Assembly: GCF_008107625.1 (NCBI RefSeq)
Contig: NZ_SDKK01000007.1
Coordinates: 160,500 to 224,499 of the forward strand
From: Zoogloea oleivorans
GTDB taxonomy: Bacteria; Pseudomonadota; Gammaproteobacteria; Burkholderiales; Rhodocyclaceae
Direction of reading: 5' to 3'
Length of the DNA: 64,000 nt
Below, one piece after another: positions 1 through 8,846 of the stretch. Every line of letters starts with the position of its first letter. Position 1 is the first letter of the stretch. The translations under genes and the position numbers were made by a program. The notes below the pieces were generated by a model. That model was not told where the DNA came from and ran no database searches. It worked only from the letters and a program-made list of their open reading frames with translations.

Positions 1-423
1 CTGTGCGTGGATCTGCTCATCACCGACGCCACCCTGGCCGAGCATCAGGCGGCCCGCCAACTGCTCACCCGTGCGCGGCGGCGGAAGATCCACCCGAAGA
101 CCCTGGGTGCCGACAAGGGCTACCACGTGAAGGACTTCGTCCAGCATCTGCGGGAGCACAAGATCAAGCCACATATCGCCCGGATCGACGGGCGCAAGAC
201 ACCGGGGCTCGATGGACGGACAAGCTGCACAGAGGGCTACAAGGTGAGTCAGCGAAAGAGAAAGCGGATAGAGGAAATCTTCGGCTGGCTGAAGACAGTG
301 GGCGGCATGAGAAAGACCCGCTTCATCGGAGAAGCCCGAACCCAGATCGCCGCCTACCTGTCGGCGGCGGCGTACAACCTGCTGCGAATTGCGAAATTGC
401 AGGATGCGGGGAGTGCGGCATGA
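1..423 (+). mobile_element. IS5-type transposase, C-terminal part (cut by window start)
   Basis: The reading frame is open from base 1 to a TGA at 421-423, so the 5' part lies outside the window. The visible 140 residues contain the ADKGYH stretch near the second catalytic Asp region and the EEIFGWLKTVGGMRKTRF block, whose first Glu is the expected last acid of the DDE triad, followed by a short tail ending AYNLLRIAKL. These are typical of IS5-family DDE transposases. Whether the element is intact cannot be judged because the left end is missing. I could not identify a terminal inverted repeat in the 257 bp before the next gene. The element marks the left edge of a lower-GC accessory stretch. 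Confidence 0.85.
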
Positions 424-680
424 AGCGGCACCCGGAATTGGGCGAAAGCCCATTCTCCAGCCCATTCGACGGGCATCAAAACGGGATTGGGAATCCAATT
501 CCGGGAATGAAGTCATGAGAAATCAAATAGCGAGGGCCCCGGCTGGGGCGGTTTCTCGGCGTTTTGCATCGACCTGCTAATCCGGCACTCAACCTCGCAC
601 CCTTCAGTCTTTGGACCCTGCGCGATAAATCCGCACAGCGCCGGTCATGTCAAACGTTAAACAATCAGATTGCTTAAGGC

Positions 681-1190
681 ATGTTGCTATCTCATCGCCC
701 TGTTGCCGAAAAAGACATTCAACTCATTTGCGGCTTTCCGAAAAGCGATGATGAGTTGTTCTTTTTCTTCCCAAAGGCCAGCTTTCCGCTGGCTGCGTCA
801 CAGTTGCAGGACGCTATTGCCCAGCGTTCAGACTCGACGGTTGTAGAGCTTGATGGTGAGGTTGTTGCCTTCGCCAATTTTTACCGCTGGGAAGCGGGCG
901 GCAGTTGCTCGATTGGAAATGTCATCGTGTCCCCGCGGGCCCGAGGGCGTGGCGTTGGCCGTTATCTTGTGGAGCAAATGACTCAGCTTGCTTTCTCGAA
1001 ACATCTGGCCACCGAGGTCAGGGTGTCCTGCTTCAATCAAAACCTTGCGGGCCTGCTGCTTTATCCAAAACTCGGGTTTCAGCCATATGCCATCGAGGAG
1101 CGGCAAAACAGAAAAGGCGAACGGCTTGCGCTGATTCACATGCGCTTGCGGCGAAGTGCAACTGAACCCTGTCGCCCGGCGTCACAATAA
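681..1190 (+). CDS. GNAT-family N-acetyltransferase
   Basis: A 169-residue protein with the GNAT acetyl-CoA site: a beta strand NVIVSPRARGRGVGRYLVEQ with the R/Q-x-x-G-x-G/A signature at about residues 85-103, followed by the C-terminal strand LYPKLGFQPY. The substrate cannot be told from the sequence. The length is normal for the family. A weak TAAGG lies just before the ATG. It sits alone between the IS fragment and a glycosyltransferase and has lower GC than the bulk of the window, suggesting an accessory gene. Confidence 0.8.
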   Translation: MLLSHRPVAEKDIQLICGFPKSDDELFFFFPKASFPLAASQLQDAIAQRSDSTVVELDGEVVAFANFYRWEAGGSCSIGNVIVSPRARGRGVGRYLVEQMTQLAFSKHLATEVRVSCFNQNLAGLLLYPKLGFQPYAIEERQNRKGERLALIHMRLRRSATEPCRPASQ

Positions 1191-1223
1191 TCCTTCAGCA
1201 CATTCATTTGAAAGTCAGCCTTC

Positions 1224-2486
1224 GTGTCCGAAACCGCTCCCCACTATCTGGTTATGACTGTCGGAACGACCGGCGACATACATCCGTTCATGCGTATTGC
1301 GAGTGCATTGCAGATGCTCGGTCGGAAGGTAACTTTCGTAACCCATTCCTACTATGAGAAGGTCGTTCGTGATGCCGGGCTGCCGTTTGTTGGAATTGGA
1401 ACAGACGAAGAGTTCCTTCACGTCCTCAGGAATCCAGATATATGGGACCCCAAGAAAGGTTTCTCGGCGCTTTTGGCCAACTACAGCGATGGTCTGAAAC
1501 AGGTGCTGGAAACCATCGAATCCATTTCGGCGCAGGCTCCGCATGTTGTGATCGCCCATCCGTTCGCCGTCCCGGGCGCCATCATCGCCCGTGAGCGTGG
1601 CTTGGTGAAAGCGGTGGTTGCCGCGTATCTTGCGCCATCGAATCTGCGGAGCTGCCACGATCCGCTGACCATCGGCGATACGTCGGTGCCGCGCTGGGTG
1701 CCGATGAGTTGGCGACGCGCGCTGTGGCGCTTCGTGGAAAAGGGCTGGATTGACCCGGTGGCCGTGACTCAGCTCAACGCTGTTCGAACACCGCTGGGTT
1801 TGCCGGAGGTTGGTTCTTTTCTGACGCACATCATGGAGGCGCCCGATCTCTCGGTCACCCTCTTTCCTTCCTGGTTCGCGCCTGTCGTACCAGACTGGCC
1901 ACGCCCCTTGATTGAAGGCGACTTTCAATTGTTTGAGGCGGCCGCACAAGACGGCTTCACGGAAGCGCTGTCCGCCTTTCTGGCGGCAGGCGAGAAGCCC
2001 CTTGTGTTCACGCCAGGCACCGGCAATTTCCATGCTGCCGACTTCTTTGCTTGCGCCCTCTCCGCCATCAATCGACTCGGGCGGCGTGCCATCTTTCTGA
2101 CCAGGGAGCGCGCACAAATTCCGGCGAACCTCCCGGAGTCGGTGCTGTGGCAAGCGTATGTGCCGCTGTCCGCCCTCCTTCCGCACGCCGCAGTGCTTGT
2201 CCATCATGGCGGCATCGGCACGACCGCCGAGGCGCTTCGCGCCGGCATTCCTCAACTCGTTGTGCCGTTCGCCTGGGATCAATTCGACAATGGGGCCCGC
2301 ATTGCGTCACTCGGCGTCGGCATGGTCATTCCTGCGAAGCGGCTACGGCCACGCAAGCTGGCGCGAAGTCTGCACACCCTTTACCGCTCTGAAACTGTTC
2401 GTGCCCAGTGCTCGCTACTTGCGTCACGCTTCACCCCTCCTCATGACCCAATCGCCCTGTGCAGAGAGGTCGAGCGCCTTGTGTAG
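1224..2486 (+). CDS. UGT/RhlB-like glycosyltransferase (GT1 family)
   Basis: A 420-residue GT-B fold glycosyltransferase. The N-terminus (MTVGTTGDIHPFMRIASALQ) has the G-D-x-x-P nucleotide-sugar transferase opening. The C-terminal half carries the donor-site block VHHGGIGTTAEALRAGIPQL followed by VVPFAWDQFDNGARI, typical of MurG/UGT-type enzymes such as RhlB or macrolide and sterol glucosyltransferases. The acceptor is unknown. The longest frame opens with GTG at 1224. An ATG at 1254 would remove 10 residues and neither has a clear Shine-Dalgarno, so the start is uncertain. No sugar or lipid biosynthesis partners are adjacent. Confidence 0.8.
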   Translation: MSETAPHYLVMTVGTTGDIHPFMRIASALQMLGRKVTFVTHSYYEKVVRDAGLPFVGIGTDEEFLHVLRNPDIWDPKKGFSALLANYSDGLKQVLETIESISAQAPHVVIAHPFAVPGAIIARERGLVKAVVAAYLAPSNLRSCHDPLTIGDTSVPRWVPMSWRRALWRFVEKGWIDPVAVTQLNAVRTPLGLPEVGSFLTHIMEAPDLSVTLFPSWFAPVVPDWPRPLIEGDFQLFEAAAQDGFTEALSAFLAAGEKPLVFTPGTGNFHAADFFACALSAINRLGRRAIFLTRERAQIPANLPESVLWQAYVPLSALLPHAAVLVHHGGIGTTAEALRAGIPQLVVPFAWDQFDNGARIASLGVGMVIPAKRLRPRKLARSLHTLYRSETVRAQCSLLASRFTPPHDPIALCREVERLV

Positions 2487-2633
2487 GCAGCACAATCACT
2501 GCATGTCGGTTGCGTCGGCGTGAGGGCGAGGTAGGTGCACCGCGCCAGCATTGATGACCGGCTTCACCGCCATCAAGGAACTGCTTACACAGGGTGGGGT
2601 ATATATTCCACCTGACCCTTGGGGAATCCTTGA

Positions 2634-3071
2634 ATGAAAACACCCACCCAAACCCTCCGCGTCGTGTTCGCACTGAGCATGCTCGCGTGCTCCGTCATCC
2701 TGGTGCTCTTCGTGCGCGGCCGGGCGGCATGGACGCCGGAGTTCTGGCTGCAGCTCGCGGCGGCGTCCGTTGTCATCAGTGCGGCAATCTGCTTCGTGGC
2801 GTTTCGCCAGGGGAAGATGCGCCTTGTGGCTGTTCCGCTGTGGCCCTTTGTGCGTCTCTTTGTGCGCCAGCTGGCGATTGTCTACGCGGTTTCGGCGGTG
2901 GCCATCTCGGGGGTCGCGCTGGCCGTCATCTATGCGATCACGCGTTCGGGGCCCAACGCGCTGGCACTGGCCGTGCTCGCCGGGCTGTGGTTGTCGCTGT
3001 GGCTCGCGCCCGGTATCGCGTCCTTCACCACCTGGCGCAAGCTGCGCGTCGCGAAAGTCAATGACGCCTGA
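2634..3071 (+). CDS. Small integral membrane protein, function unknown
   Basis: A 145-residue protein dominated by hydrophobic segments: about residues 8-26, 38-58, 72-95 and 104-125 each look like membrane helices, separated by short basic loops. A GGGGAA stretch sits 8 to 13 bases before the ATG. No catalytic or binding motif is recognisable. It ends 3 bases before the stop codon of the convergent PPOX gene. I do not recognise the family. Confidence 0.6.
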   Translation: MKTPTQTLRVVFALSMLACSVILVLFVRGRAAWTPEFWLQLAAASVVISAAICFVAFRQGKMRLVAVPLWPFVRLFVRQLAIVYAVSAVAISGVALAVIYAITRSGPNALALAVLAGLWLSLWLAPGIASFTTWRKLRVAKVNDA

Positions 3072-3074
3072 GGA

Positions 3075-3737
3075 TCACCCGTTGCAGCGGGTGAAGAAAC
3101 CGATGAACGTGGGGAGCGTCGGCGGTTCCCGCTCCGCGCAACCGGCCTCGGGCTGCACGGGGCCGGCACGCAGGGACAGGGGCAACACGCCGGCCCAGAC
3201 CGGAATGGCCATATCCTCCACGGAATCTTCCACGCCCCAGTTGCGGATCTTGGCCACCGCTTCATCGAGGGCGATGCGCAGCAAGCGCGTCCCCGCCAGC
3301 TCGGCCCGGGACGGCGGCCGGACCTGGGCCGAACGGCCCGGGCTGGCATGTTCGACAAAAGCCTTGAACGCAGCCGCCTTGGCATCCGGATCGTCTTCCG
3401 CCTCGAAACGGCCGTAAATCACCACCGAGCGGTAGTTCATGGAATGGTGGAAGGCCGAACGGGCCAGCACCAGGCCGTCCAGATGGGTGATGCTCACGGC
3501 GCATTCGTCCTCCAGCAAGGTCTGGGTCAGACGCGAATTGTTGGCTCCGTGAATGTAGAGAAAGTCCCCGTCACGCCAGCAGGCGGTAGGCAGGCAGTGC
3601 ACGCTGCCGCCCTGGTTGAAGGCGATCTGGCAGACCAGCGCCTGATCGATGATGGCCCGGATCGTGGCGGGGTCGTGATGGGCCCGCTGGGGTTTGCGCC
3701 GGACTTCGGTACGGGGGCTGGGGGACTGCTGGGACAT
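3075..3737 (-). CDS. Pyridoxamine 5'-phosphate oxidase-family flavin-binding protein
   Basis: A 220-residue protein of the PPOX / split-barrel FMN-binding group. Recognisable features are VCQIAFNQGGSVHCLPTACW, GDFLYIHGANNSR and MNYRSVVIYGRFEA, the typical strands of this family. The frame is open further upstream to 3881, but the ATG at 3737 has a good AAGGAGCC Shine-Dalgarno and removes a low-complexity arginine-rich tail, so I place the start there. It is divergent from a MocR/PdxR-type regulator, an arrangement in which the regulator often controls the neighbouring gene. Actual substrate unknown; many members are not true PNP oxidases. Confidence 0.8.
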   Translation of the reverse strand: MSQQSPSPRTEVRRKPQRAHHDPATIRAIIDQALVCQIAFNQGGSVHCLPTACWRDGDFLYIHGANNSRLTQTLLEDECAVSITHLDGLVLARSAFHHSMNYRSVVIYGRFEAEDDPDAKAAAFKAFVEHASPGRSAQVRPPSRAELAGTRLLRIALDEAVAKIRNWGVEDSVEDMAIPVWAGVLPLSLRAGPVQPEAGCAEREPPTLPTFIGFFTRCNG

Positions 3738-3788
3738 GACAGGCTCCTTGAAAAGTGGATGCCAGCATAGCCTTGCCGTGGCACCATC

Positions 3789-3821
3789 CATGGAACCACC
3801 AGACACCCCTTTCATGGAGCC
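3789..3821. promoter_or_regulatory. Candidate MocR regulator site: CATGGA(A/G)CC direct repeat
   Basis: The 86 bp between the divergent PPOX and MocR genes contain CATGGAACC at 3789-3797 and CATGGAGCC at 3813-3821, a direct repeat with a 24-bp period. The first copy overlaps an 8-bp palindrome, TCCATGGA. MocR-type regulators are known to bind direct repeats in such divergent spacers. The second copy overlaps the regulator's ribosome-binding site. Assignment as operator is inference. Confidence 0.35.
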
Positions 3822-3823
3822 AG

Positions 3824-5290
3824 ATGTCCCTCGATCTCGTTCTCGGTTCCCTCGACGATTCCGCGGAATCCGGCGAGCCACGCCAGCTTCGTCTGTACCG
3901 GCAACTCAAGGCGGCCATTCTGGACGGACGCCTGACGCCGGGTGTCCGCCTGCCTGCAACCCGGCAACTGGCTGCGGATTACCGCATGGCCCGCAACTGC
4001 GTGCTCTTCGCCTATCAGTTGTTGCTGGCCGAAGGCTTCGTTGAAGCCGACCGGGGCGGCACCCGGGTGACCACCCTGCCGCTGGGCAAGACAGCATCCA
4101 CGCCGGGCTCGCCCGCCAGCGGCAGCGCCTTGCTGTCCCGCCGGGCCCGCGAGCTGCCTGCGCTCATCCGCGGCGAATCGCTGCTGCCTTTCGCCCCCGG
4201 CGTACCCGACCTGAACGCCTTTCCCTGGAGCGCCTGGGCGCGTTGCCTGCAGAAGGCCTGGGGCGAGGTCAGTGCCCGCCAGCTGGCCTATGCCGAGCCA
4301 GGCGGCGAGCCCGAACTGCGCCGGGCCGTGGCCAGCTTCCTGTCGGCGCGACGCGGCGTCGCCTGCGCGCCAGAGCAGGTTTTCATCGTTGCCGGCGGAC
4401 AAATGGCCCTCGACGCCTGCGCGCGCCTGCTGGCCGACAGCGGCGACACGGTCTGGCTGGAGAACCCCTGCTACCCGGCAGCCCGCAACACCATGCTGGC
4501 CGCCGGCCTGAAAACCGTGGATGTCCCCGTGGACCGGGACGGCATGGCCCCTGCCACCACCTTGTGGAAAGAGGCTCCGCCCCGCCTGCTCTACGTGACC
4601 CCATCGCACCAGTACCCCCTGGGCAGCGTGCTGAGCCTGGAACGGCGCCTGGCCTTCCTGCACGGTCTGCAGCAAAGCGGCGGCTGGCTGATCGAGGACG
4701 ACTACGACAGCGACTTCAATCACGCCCAGCCCGGCGCCCGGCCGCTGCCCGCCATCCAGGGCCTGCGCCCGGAGGCGCCAGTGATCTACGTCGGCACCTT
4801 CAGCAAGCTGCTCTACCCGGGCCTGCGCATTGCCTACATGGTGGTGCCCCGCTGGGCCGTGGCCGACCTGGGCGACGCCGTCCGCAGTCTTTACCGGGGC
4901 GGACAGGCCGTTGAACAACGGGCCCTGGCCCGTTTCCTGGAGAGCGGGCAGCTGATGCGTCATCTTCGCCGCATGGGGCCGATCTACCGAGAGCGTCAGC
5001 AGGCGCTGCGTAACGCACTGCACGCCCATTTCGGCGCCGACTGCCCGATTCTCGGCGGACAGGCCGGCTTGCACCTCGTACTGCGCCTGCCCGACAGCCT
5101 CCCCGACTCGGCCATGACCGAAGCCGCCCGGGAAAACGGCATCGCCGTTCGCCCTCTCAGCATCTACCACGCCGGCCGGACCGGCACCAATGGTCTGCTG
5201 CTTGGCTACGGCATTGCCGAGAGCCAGCGCATACCGGAGTTGGTCCGCCGGCTGCGACTGGCGGCCGACGGGCTGGCTGCCTCCCGCTGA
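3824..5290 (+). CDS. MocR/PdxR-type GntR regulator with aminotransferase domain
   Basis: A 488-residue fusion of an N-terminal GntR winged helix (about residues 20-85, RQLRLYRQLKAAILDGRL then LPATRQLAADYRMARNCV) and a C-terminal fold-type I aminotransferase-like domain (about 120-480). The PLP-lysine region is visible as YVGTFSKLLYPGLRIAYMV, and IEDDYDSDF is the usual PLP pyridine-contact block. Such proteins sense PLP or pyridoxal compounds. The start at 3824 is chosen over the ATG at 3755 because GGAG precedes it and the extra residues look non-coding. Divergent from the PPOX gene, its probable target. Confidence 0.88.
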   Translation: MSLDLVLGSLDDSAESGEPRQLRLYRQLKAAILDGRLTPGVRLPATRQLAADYRMARNCVLFAYQLLLAEGFVEADRGGTRVTTLPLGKTASTPGSPASGSALLSRRARELPALIRGESLLPFAPGVPDLNAFPWSAWARCLQKAWGEVSARQLAYAEPGGEPELRRAVASFLSARRGVACAPEQVFIVAGGQMALDACARLLADSGDTVWLENPCYPAARNTMLAAGLKTVDVPVDRDGMAPATTLWKEAPPRLLYVTPSHQYPLGSVLSLERRLAFLHGLQQSGGWLIEDDYDSDFNHAQPGARPLPAIQGLRPEAPVIYVGTFSKLLYPGLRIAYMVVPRWAVADLGDAVRSLYRGGQAVEQRALARFLESGQLMRHLRRMGPIYRERQQALRNALHAHFGADCPILGGQAGLHLVLRLPDSLPDSAMTEAARENGIAVRPLSIYHAGRTGTNGLLLGYGIAESQRIPELVRRLRLAADGLAASR

Positions 5291-5299
5291 CAGCAGGCA

Positions 5300-7123
5300 T
5301 CAAGCGGGAGACATTTCAGCGGATTCCGCCCGGCGTAGTGCCTCGGCCAGCAGCGCCTGGGCATCGGTGCAGCGGGCCGGCGCGGGCGCGATTCCGACTC
5401 GGGCCTGAAGACTGAGCGAATGGCCGTCGATGCGCAGGGGCCGACTGACCACTTCGGCGAGCATGGCCGACAGATGCTGCAGACCCGCCTGTGAAGCCGG
5501 CTCCAGCGGACAGACGCCAGCCCAGGCCAGCGTTTCCGGGCGGAAGTCGGCGATCAGTACGGCAAAACCTTCCCCGTGACGCGCCACGCCGTTGCAGTCG
5601 CTGTGCACTACTCGCAAGCGCTTGCCGGTTTCCACCATGACCCGCTCGGCCATCGCCGGGCCGTGCTCGGCGGCGATCCCGCTCAAGGGCTCGATGGCCA
5701 GATGAAACAGCGCGAAGGGATAGCCGGCAATCGCCGAATGGGCGACGAGGTGCTGCAGGCGGTCGAGAAACAAGCTGAAGCCCAGCAATCCGGCGGCGTT
5801 GTCGAAGAACAGGCGGCGGCGGGCTTCCTCCTGCGCGCCGCGGCTGCTGCTGACATCGGTGATGAAGCCTTCCAGGCCGAGGAATTCGCCGCGGCTGGAG
5901 TGAATGCCGCGCCCCTGCTCCCACACCCAGCGAATCTGCCCGTCGCGGTCGATGAGGCGGTAGCTGAGTTCGTAACGCTCGCGCCGGGTGAGGCGCATCT
6001 GCACGTAATTCCACACAAAATCCCGGTCTTCCGGGTGGATCAGGTCGGCAAAGCTGGCTGACTGGTTGTCCACCAGTTCCAGCGGCGTGTAGCCGGTCAG
6101 CTCGAAGCAGCCCTCGCTGACGAACTCCATGGTCCAGTGCTTGTCGTTCTGGCCCCGGTAGATCATGCCCGGCAGGTTGTCGAGCATGGTGTGCAGGCTG
6201 CGCCGCTGGGCGCGCAGAGCTTCCTCGCTGCGCCGGCGCTGGTCGATGTCGAGCAGCATGCCGACGACGCCAGTCTCGCCGCCGCCCGCCATGTCCAGCG
6301 GCCAGGCACGCAACTCAACCCAGCGCGGGCCGGGGCTGCGCGCCGCCAGGGTGCGTACTTCAAGGCACAGACTGTCCCGCTCGCCGGCCTGCAACTGGCG
6401 CAATCCCTTGGTGAGAGCCACCCGGTCTTCCAGATGAAAAAGGGGCAGAAAGGGCACGAACAGGCTGTCGGCCACGGCCCGGCCGGTGGCTTTTTCCCAC
6501 TGGGGGTTGAGCCAGGTGAGGAGCAACTGGCTGTCGAGGGCGAACAGGATCTCGCCGGCGAAGTGCCCCATCCGGTTGCCCCATTGACGGTCGGGGCCGG
6601 CTTCCGGGAGTTCGTCCGGGGCGCCAAACTGAAGCAGCGCCACCGGTGAGCGGTCGCCGCGAAACAGGCTGAGGCGGGCCAGCCAGGGCACGCCGTCGGC
6701 ACGCAGCAGGGTGATCACGCCGGCATCGCCGGAAGCCGTCTCGGCTGCCAGCAGTGCCGCCAGACGCCGGTGGTGCTTGGGATGCACGATGTTGTCGAGG
6801 GGCATGCCGATCACTTCGTCGCCCCGTGCCTCCAGCCCGAGGGTCTTGAGCAGCGCCAGGTTGGCATTGGTGATGCGCCCTTGCGCCACCAGCAGCGCGG
6901 GCAGGCCGCTGTGCAGGGCGAAGTGGGTCAGCGGCTGGTGATGGGCCGCATCGCCGCGAGGAAGTGCCGTGATGTGCCCACGGCCGCTGAAGCGCAGCAC
7001 CGTCCAGGCCAGGCCGGGCAGCAGGGGCAGCGCCCAGATGGCTGGCGATGGCGGGCCGGCATCGGCCAGCACGATGGCCGACAGGGTGGTGAGCAGCAGG
7101 GTGGCGACAAAATAAAGGGTCAT
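5300..7123 (-). CDS. Membrane PAS-domain sensor with degenerate GGDEF domain
   Basis: A 607-residue protein. Two hydrophobic segments lie within the first 45 residues. PAS-like domains follow at about 70-180, 190-310 and 320-440; the last contains EFVSEGCFELTGYTPLELV and a PAC-type block RYELSYRLIDRDGQIRWVWE. The C-terminal 165 residues look like a diguanylate cyclase domain, but the active-site loop reads ARHGEGFAVLIADF instead of a GGDEF-type sequence, so cyclase activity is unlikely. It may act as a sensor or GTP-binding scaffold. The start codon overlaps nothing essential on the other strand and is divergent from a NarX-like kinase gene, suggesting a linked signalling unit. Confidence 0.75.
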   Translation of the reverse strand: MTLYFVATLLLTTLSAIVLADAGPPSPAIWALPLLPGLAWTVLRFSGRGHITALPRGDAAHHQPLTHFALHSGLPALLVAQGRITNANLALLKTLGLEARGDEVIGMPLDNIVHPKHHRRLAALLAAETASGDAGVITLLRADGVPWLARLSLFRGDRSPVALLQFGAPDELPEAGPDRQWGNRMGHFAGEILFALDSQLLLTWLNPQWEKATGRAVADSLFVPFLPLFHLEDRVALTKGLRQLQAGERDSLCLEVRTLAARSPGPRWVELRAWPLDMAGGGETGVVGMLLDIDQRRRSEEALRAQRRSLHTMLDNLPGMIYRGQNDKHWTMEFVSEGCFELTGYTPLELVDNQSASFADLIHPEDRDFVWNYVQMRLTRRERYELSYRLIDRDGQIRWVWEQGRGIHSSRGEFLGLEGFITDVSSSRGAQEEARRRLFFDNAAGLLGFSLFLDRLQHLVAHSAIAGYPFALFHLAIEPLSGIAAEHGPAMAERVMVETGKRLRVVHSDCNGVARHGEGFAVLIADFRPETLAWAGVCPLEPASQAGLQHLSAMLAEVVSRPLRIDGHSLSLQARVGIAPAPARCTDAQALLAEALRRAESAEMSPA

Positions 7124-7292
7124 GGAATTCCGCGGAAGATGGCTGGCGCCGGGCCGGCCGCGCCTGCCTTCAAGCAGGAATCACTCCACGGCGTGCGCCC
7201 CAGGCCATCGACACGAGTTTCATCAGAGGCGCGGAAGTTGCTCTTTGGTAACGTCGCACTGCTGCCCGGTGCATTCTGAACGGCCCTCTCCG

Positions 7293-8816
7293 GTGCTTGA
7301 CCGCTACCCCCTCCTGTCCCGCTTGAGCCTGATGCTGGCCTGCCTCGCCAGCCTCAGCGCGGCCCTGTTCGTCAGCGCCGGCGTGGCGGCGCGCCTGGAA
7401 AGCCTGGCCCTGGCCCAGCCCGACGGTGACGCCGCAGCCCGCCTCGCCGGGGTCGGGCTGATCCAGGTGGTGCTGATGTTTCTGTTCGTGGCCGGTTGCG
7501 GGCTGATCCTGCGCACGGCCTGGAAAGTGCTGGCTGTACGCACCGATCTCGCGCTGGCCCGGGTGGCCGCGCACACCGCTGGTGCGGTGGCGGCGCCTGC
7601 CGGAGGCATCGACGAGATCGACCGTCTGGTGCGCAGCCTGGATTCGGTGGCGGCCCAGCTGGCCGGACGGCTGGCCGACGGAGAACGCCTGTCCCGCCAC
7701 GCCCGGGAACAGGAACGCTTTGCCGCCCGCTCGCTGGAATTCATCTACCGGGCCTGCGCCAATCTGGCCGAAAACAGTGCCAGCGCTCCCTGGCTGACCA
7801 CCTTGCTGGAGGACATGGCCGATTGCCTGCAGGCCCACTGCTGCTCGCTGGCCCTGCTTGATCCGGTGGCCGAAGGGCTGGGCGTGCCGGCCGTGCTGGG
7901 CGCCCCACGTCTGGCCCGCCTGCTCGACGAGTTCGACGCCGACGAGCTGGCGCGCAGTGGTGGCCTGCGCCGCTCGGTGGCCGGCCCGGACGGGGAGATC
8001 GTCGAACTGGCAGTGCCGGTGCGCGACGCCGACAACATCTACGGCGTGCTGATCGTCGAGGCCCGCGGCGACTTCCTCTTCGAAAGCCGTCACCGCCGGC
8101 TGGTGGACGCGGTGGCCGGCCTGTTCGCCCTGTCCCTCGGCAACCTGCAGCGCAATCAGCGCCGCCGCCGGCTGGCCCTGATGGACGAGCGCAGCGCCAT
8201 TGCCGGTGAACTCCACGACTCCCTGGCCCAGGCCCTGTCCTACATGAAGCTGCAGATCGCCCGCCTGCAACTGGAAATCGGCCGCAGTTGCAGCGCCTGT
8301 GCGCCGGGCGGCACCGTGCTCGACATCTCCGGCGAGATCAAGACCGGCCTCGACAGTGCCTACCGCCATCTGCGCGAACTGCTCTCGGCGTTTCGCACCA
8401 GCATGCCCCCCGGCGGGCTGCAGCAGGCCCTGCGCGAAGTGGTGGAGGAACTATCGGCCCGGGCCGGCACCGAGATCGGCCTGGACTACCGACTGGGCGA
8501 CGTGCCCCTGTCGGCCAACGAAGAATTCCACCTGCTGCAGATCGTCCGCGAAGCCCTCACCAACGTGGTTCGCCACGCCCGCGCCGACCACGCCCTGATC
8601 CGCCTGGAGCGGGACGAGGACGGCGAGGTGCTGGTGCTGGTGGAGGACGATGGCCGCGGCATCCAGCCCGACAACGGTGGCGAAGGCCACCACGGCGTGT
8701 CGATCATGCACGAGCGGGCCCGCCAGCTGGGCGGCAGTCTGACGCTCGACGAAGGCGCCGGCGGCGCCGGCACCTGCGTCGAGGTGCGCTTCCGGCCCCG
8801 CTCGGCCCCCGGCTGA
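7293..8816 (+). CDS. NarX/UhpB-type sensor histidine kinase
   Basis: About 508 residues. Two membrane helices (about 8-30 and 52-75) frame a short periplasmic loop, followed by a HAMP-like segment, a GAF-like region (about 150-290), a HisKA_3 dimerisation domain with the phospho-acceptor His in ERSAIAGELHDSLAQALSYM, and a HATPase domain with NVVRHARA and DDGRGI. This is the NarX/NarQ class that pairs with LuxR-type regulators. The frame is open from 7122; I favour GTG 7293, close to the first membrane helix, but no strong Shine-Dalgarno supports any choice. The response regulator gene follows after 30 bp. The signal is unknown. Confidence 0.82.
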   Translation: MLDRYPLLSRLSLMLACLASLSAALFVSAGVAARLESLALAQPDGDAAARLAGVGLIQVVLMFLFVAGCGLILRTAWKVLAVRTDLALARVAAHTAGAVAAPAGGIDEIDRLVRSLDSVAAQLAGRLADGERLSRHAREQERFAARSLEFIYRACANLAENSASAPWLTTLLEDMADCLQAHCCSLALLDPVAEGLGVPAVLGAPRLARLLDEFDADELARSGGLRRSVAGPDGEIVELAVPVRDADNIYGVLIVEARGDFLFESRHRRLVDAVAGLFALSLGNLQRNQRRRRLALMDERSAIAGELHDSLAQALSYMKLQIARLQLEIGRSCSACAPGGTVLDISGEIKTGLDSAYRHLRELLSAFRTSMPPGGLQQALREVVEELSARAGTEIGLDYRLGDVPLSANEEFHLLQIVREALTNVVRHARADHALIRLERDEDGEVLVLVEDDGRGIQPDNGGEGHHGVSIMHERARQLGGSLTLDEGAGGAGTCVEVRFRPRSAPG

Positions 8817-8846
8817 ACCGAATTGACGATTAAAGGAAACACACCC

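Noticed and set aside
3075-3094. Stem TCACCCG / CGGGTGA at the 3' end of convergent genes as a terminator
   Set aside because: It lies within the coding end of the PPOX gene and has no T-run; too weak to list.
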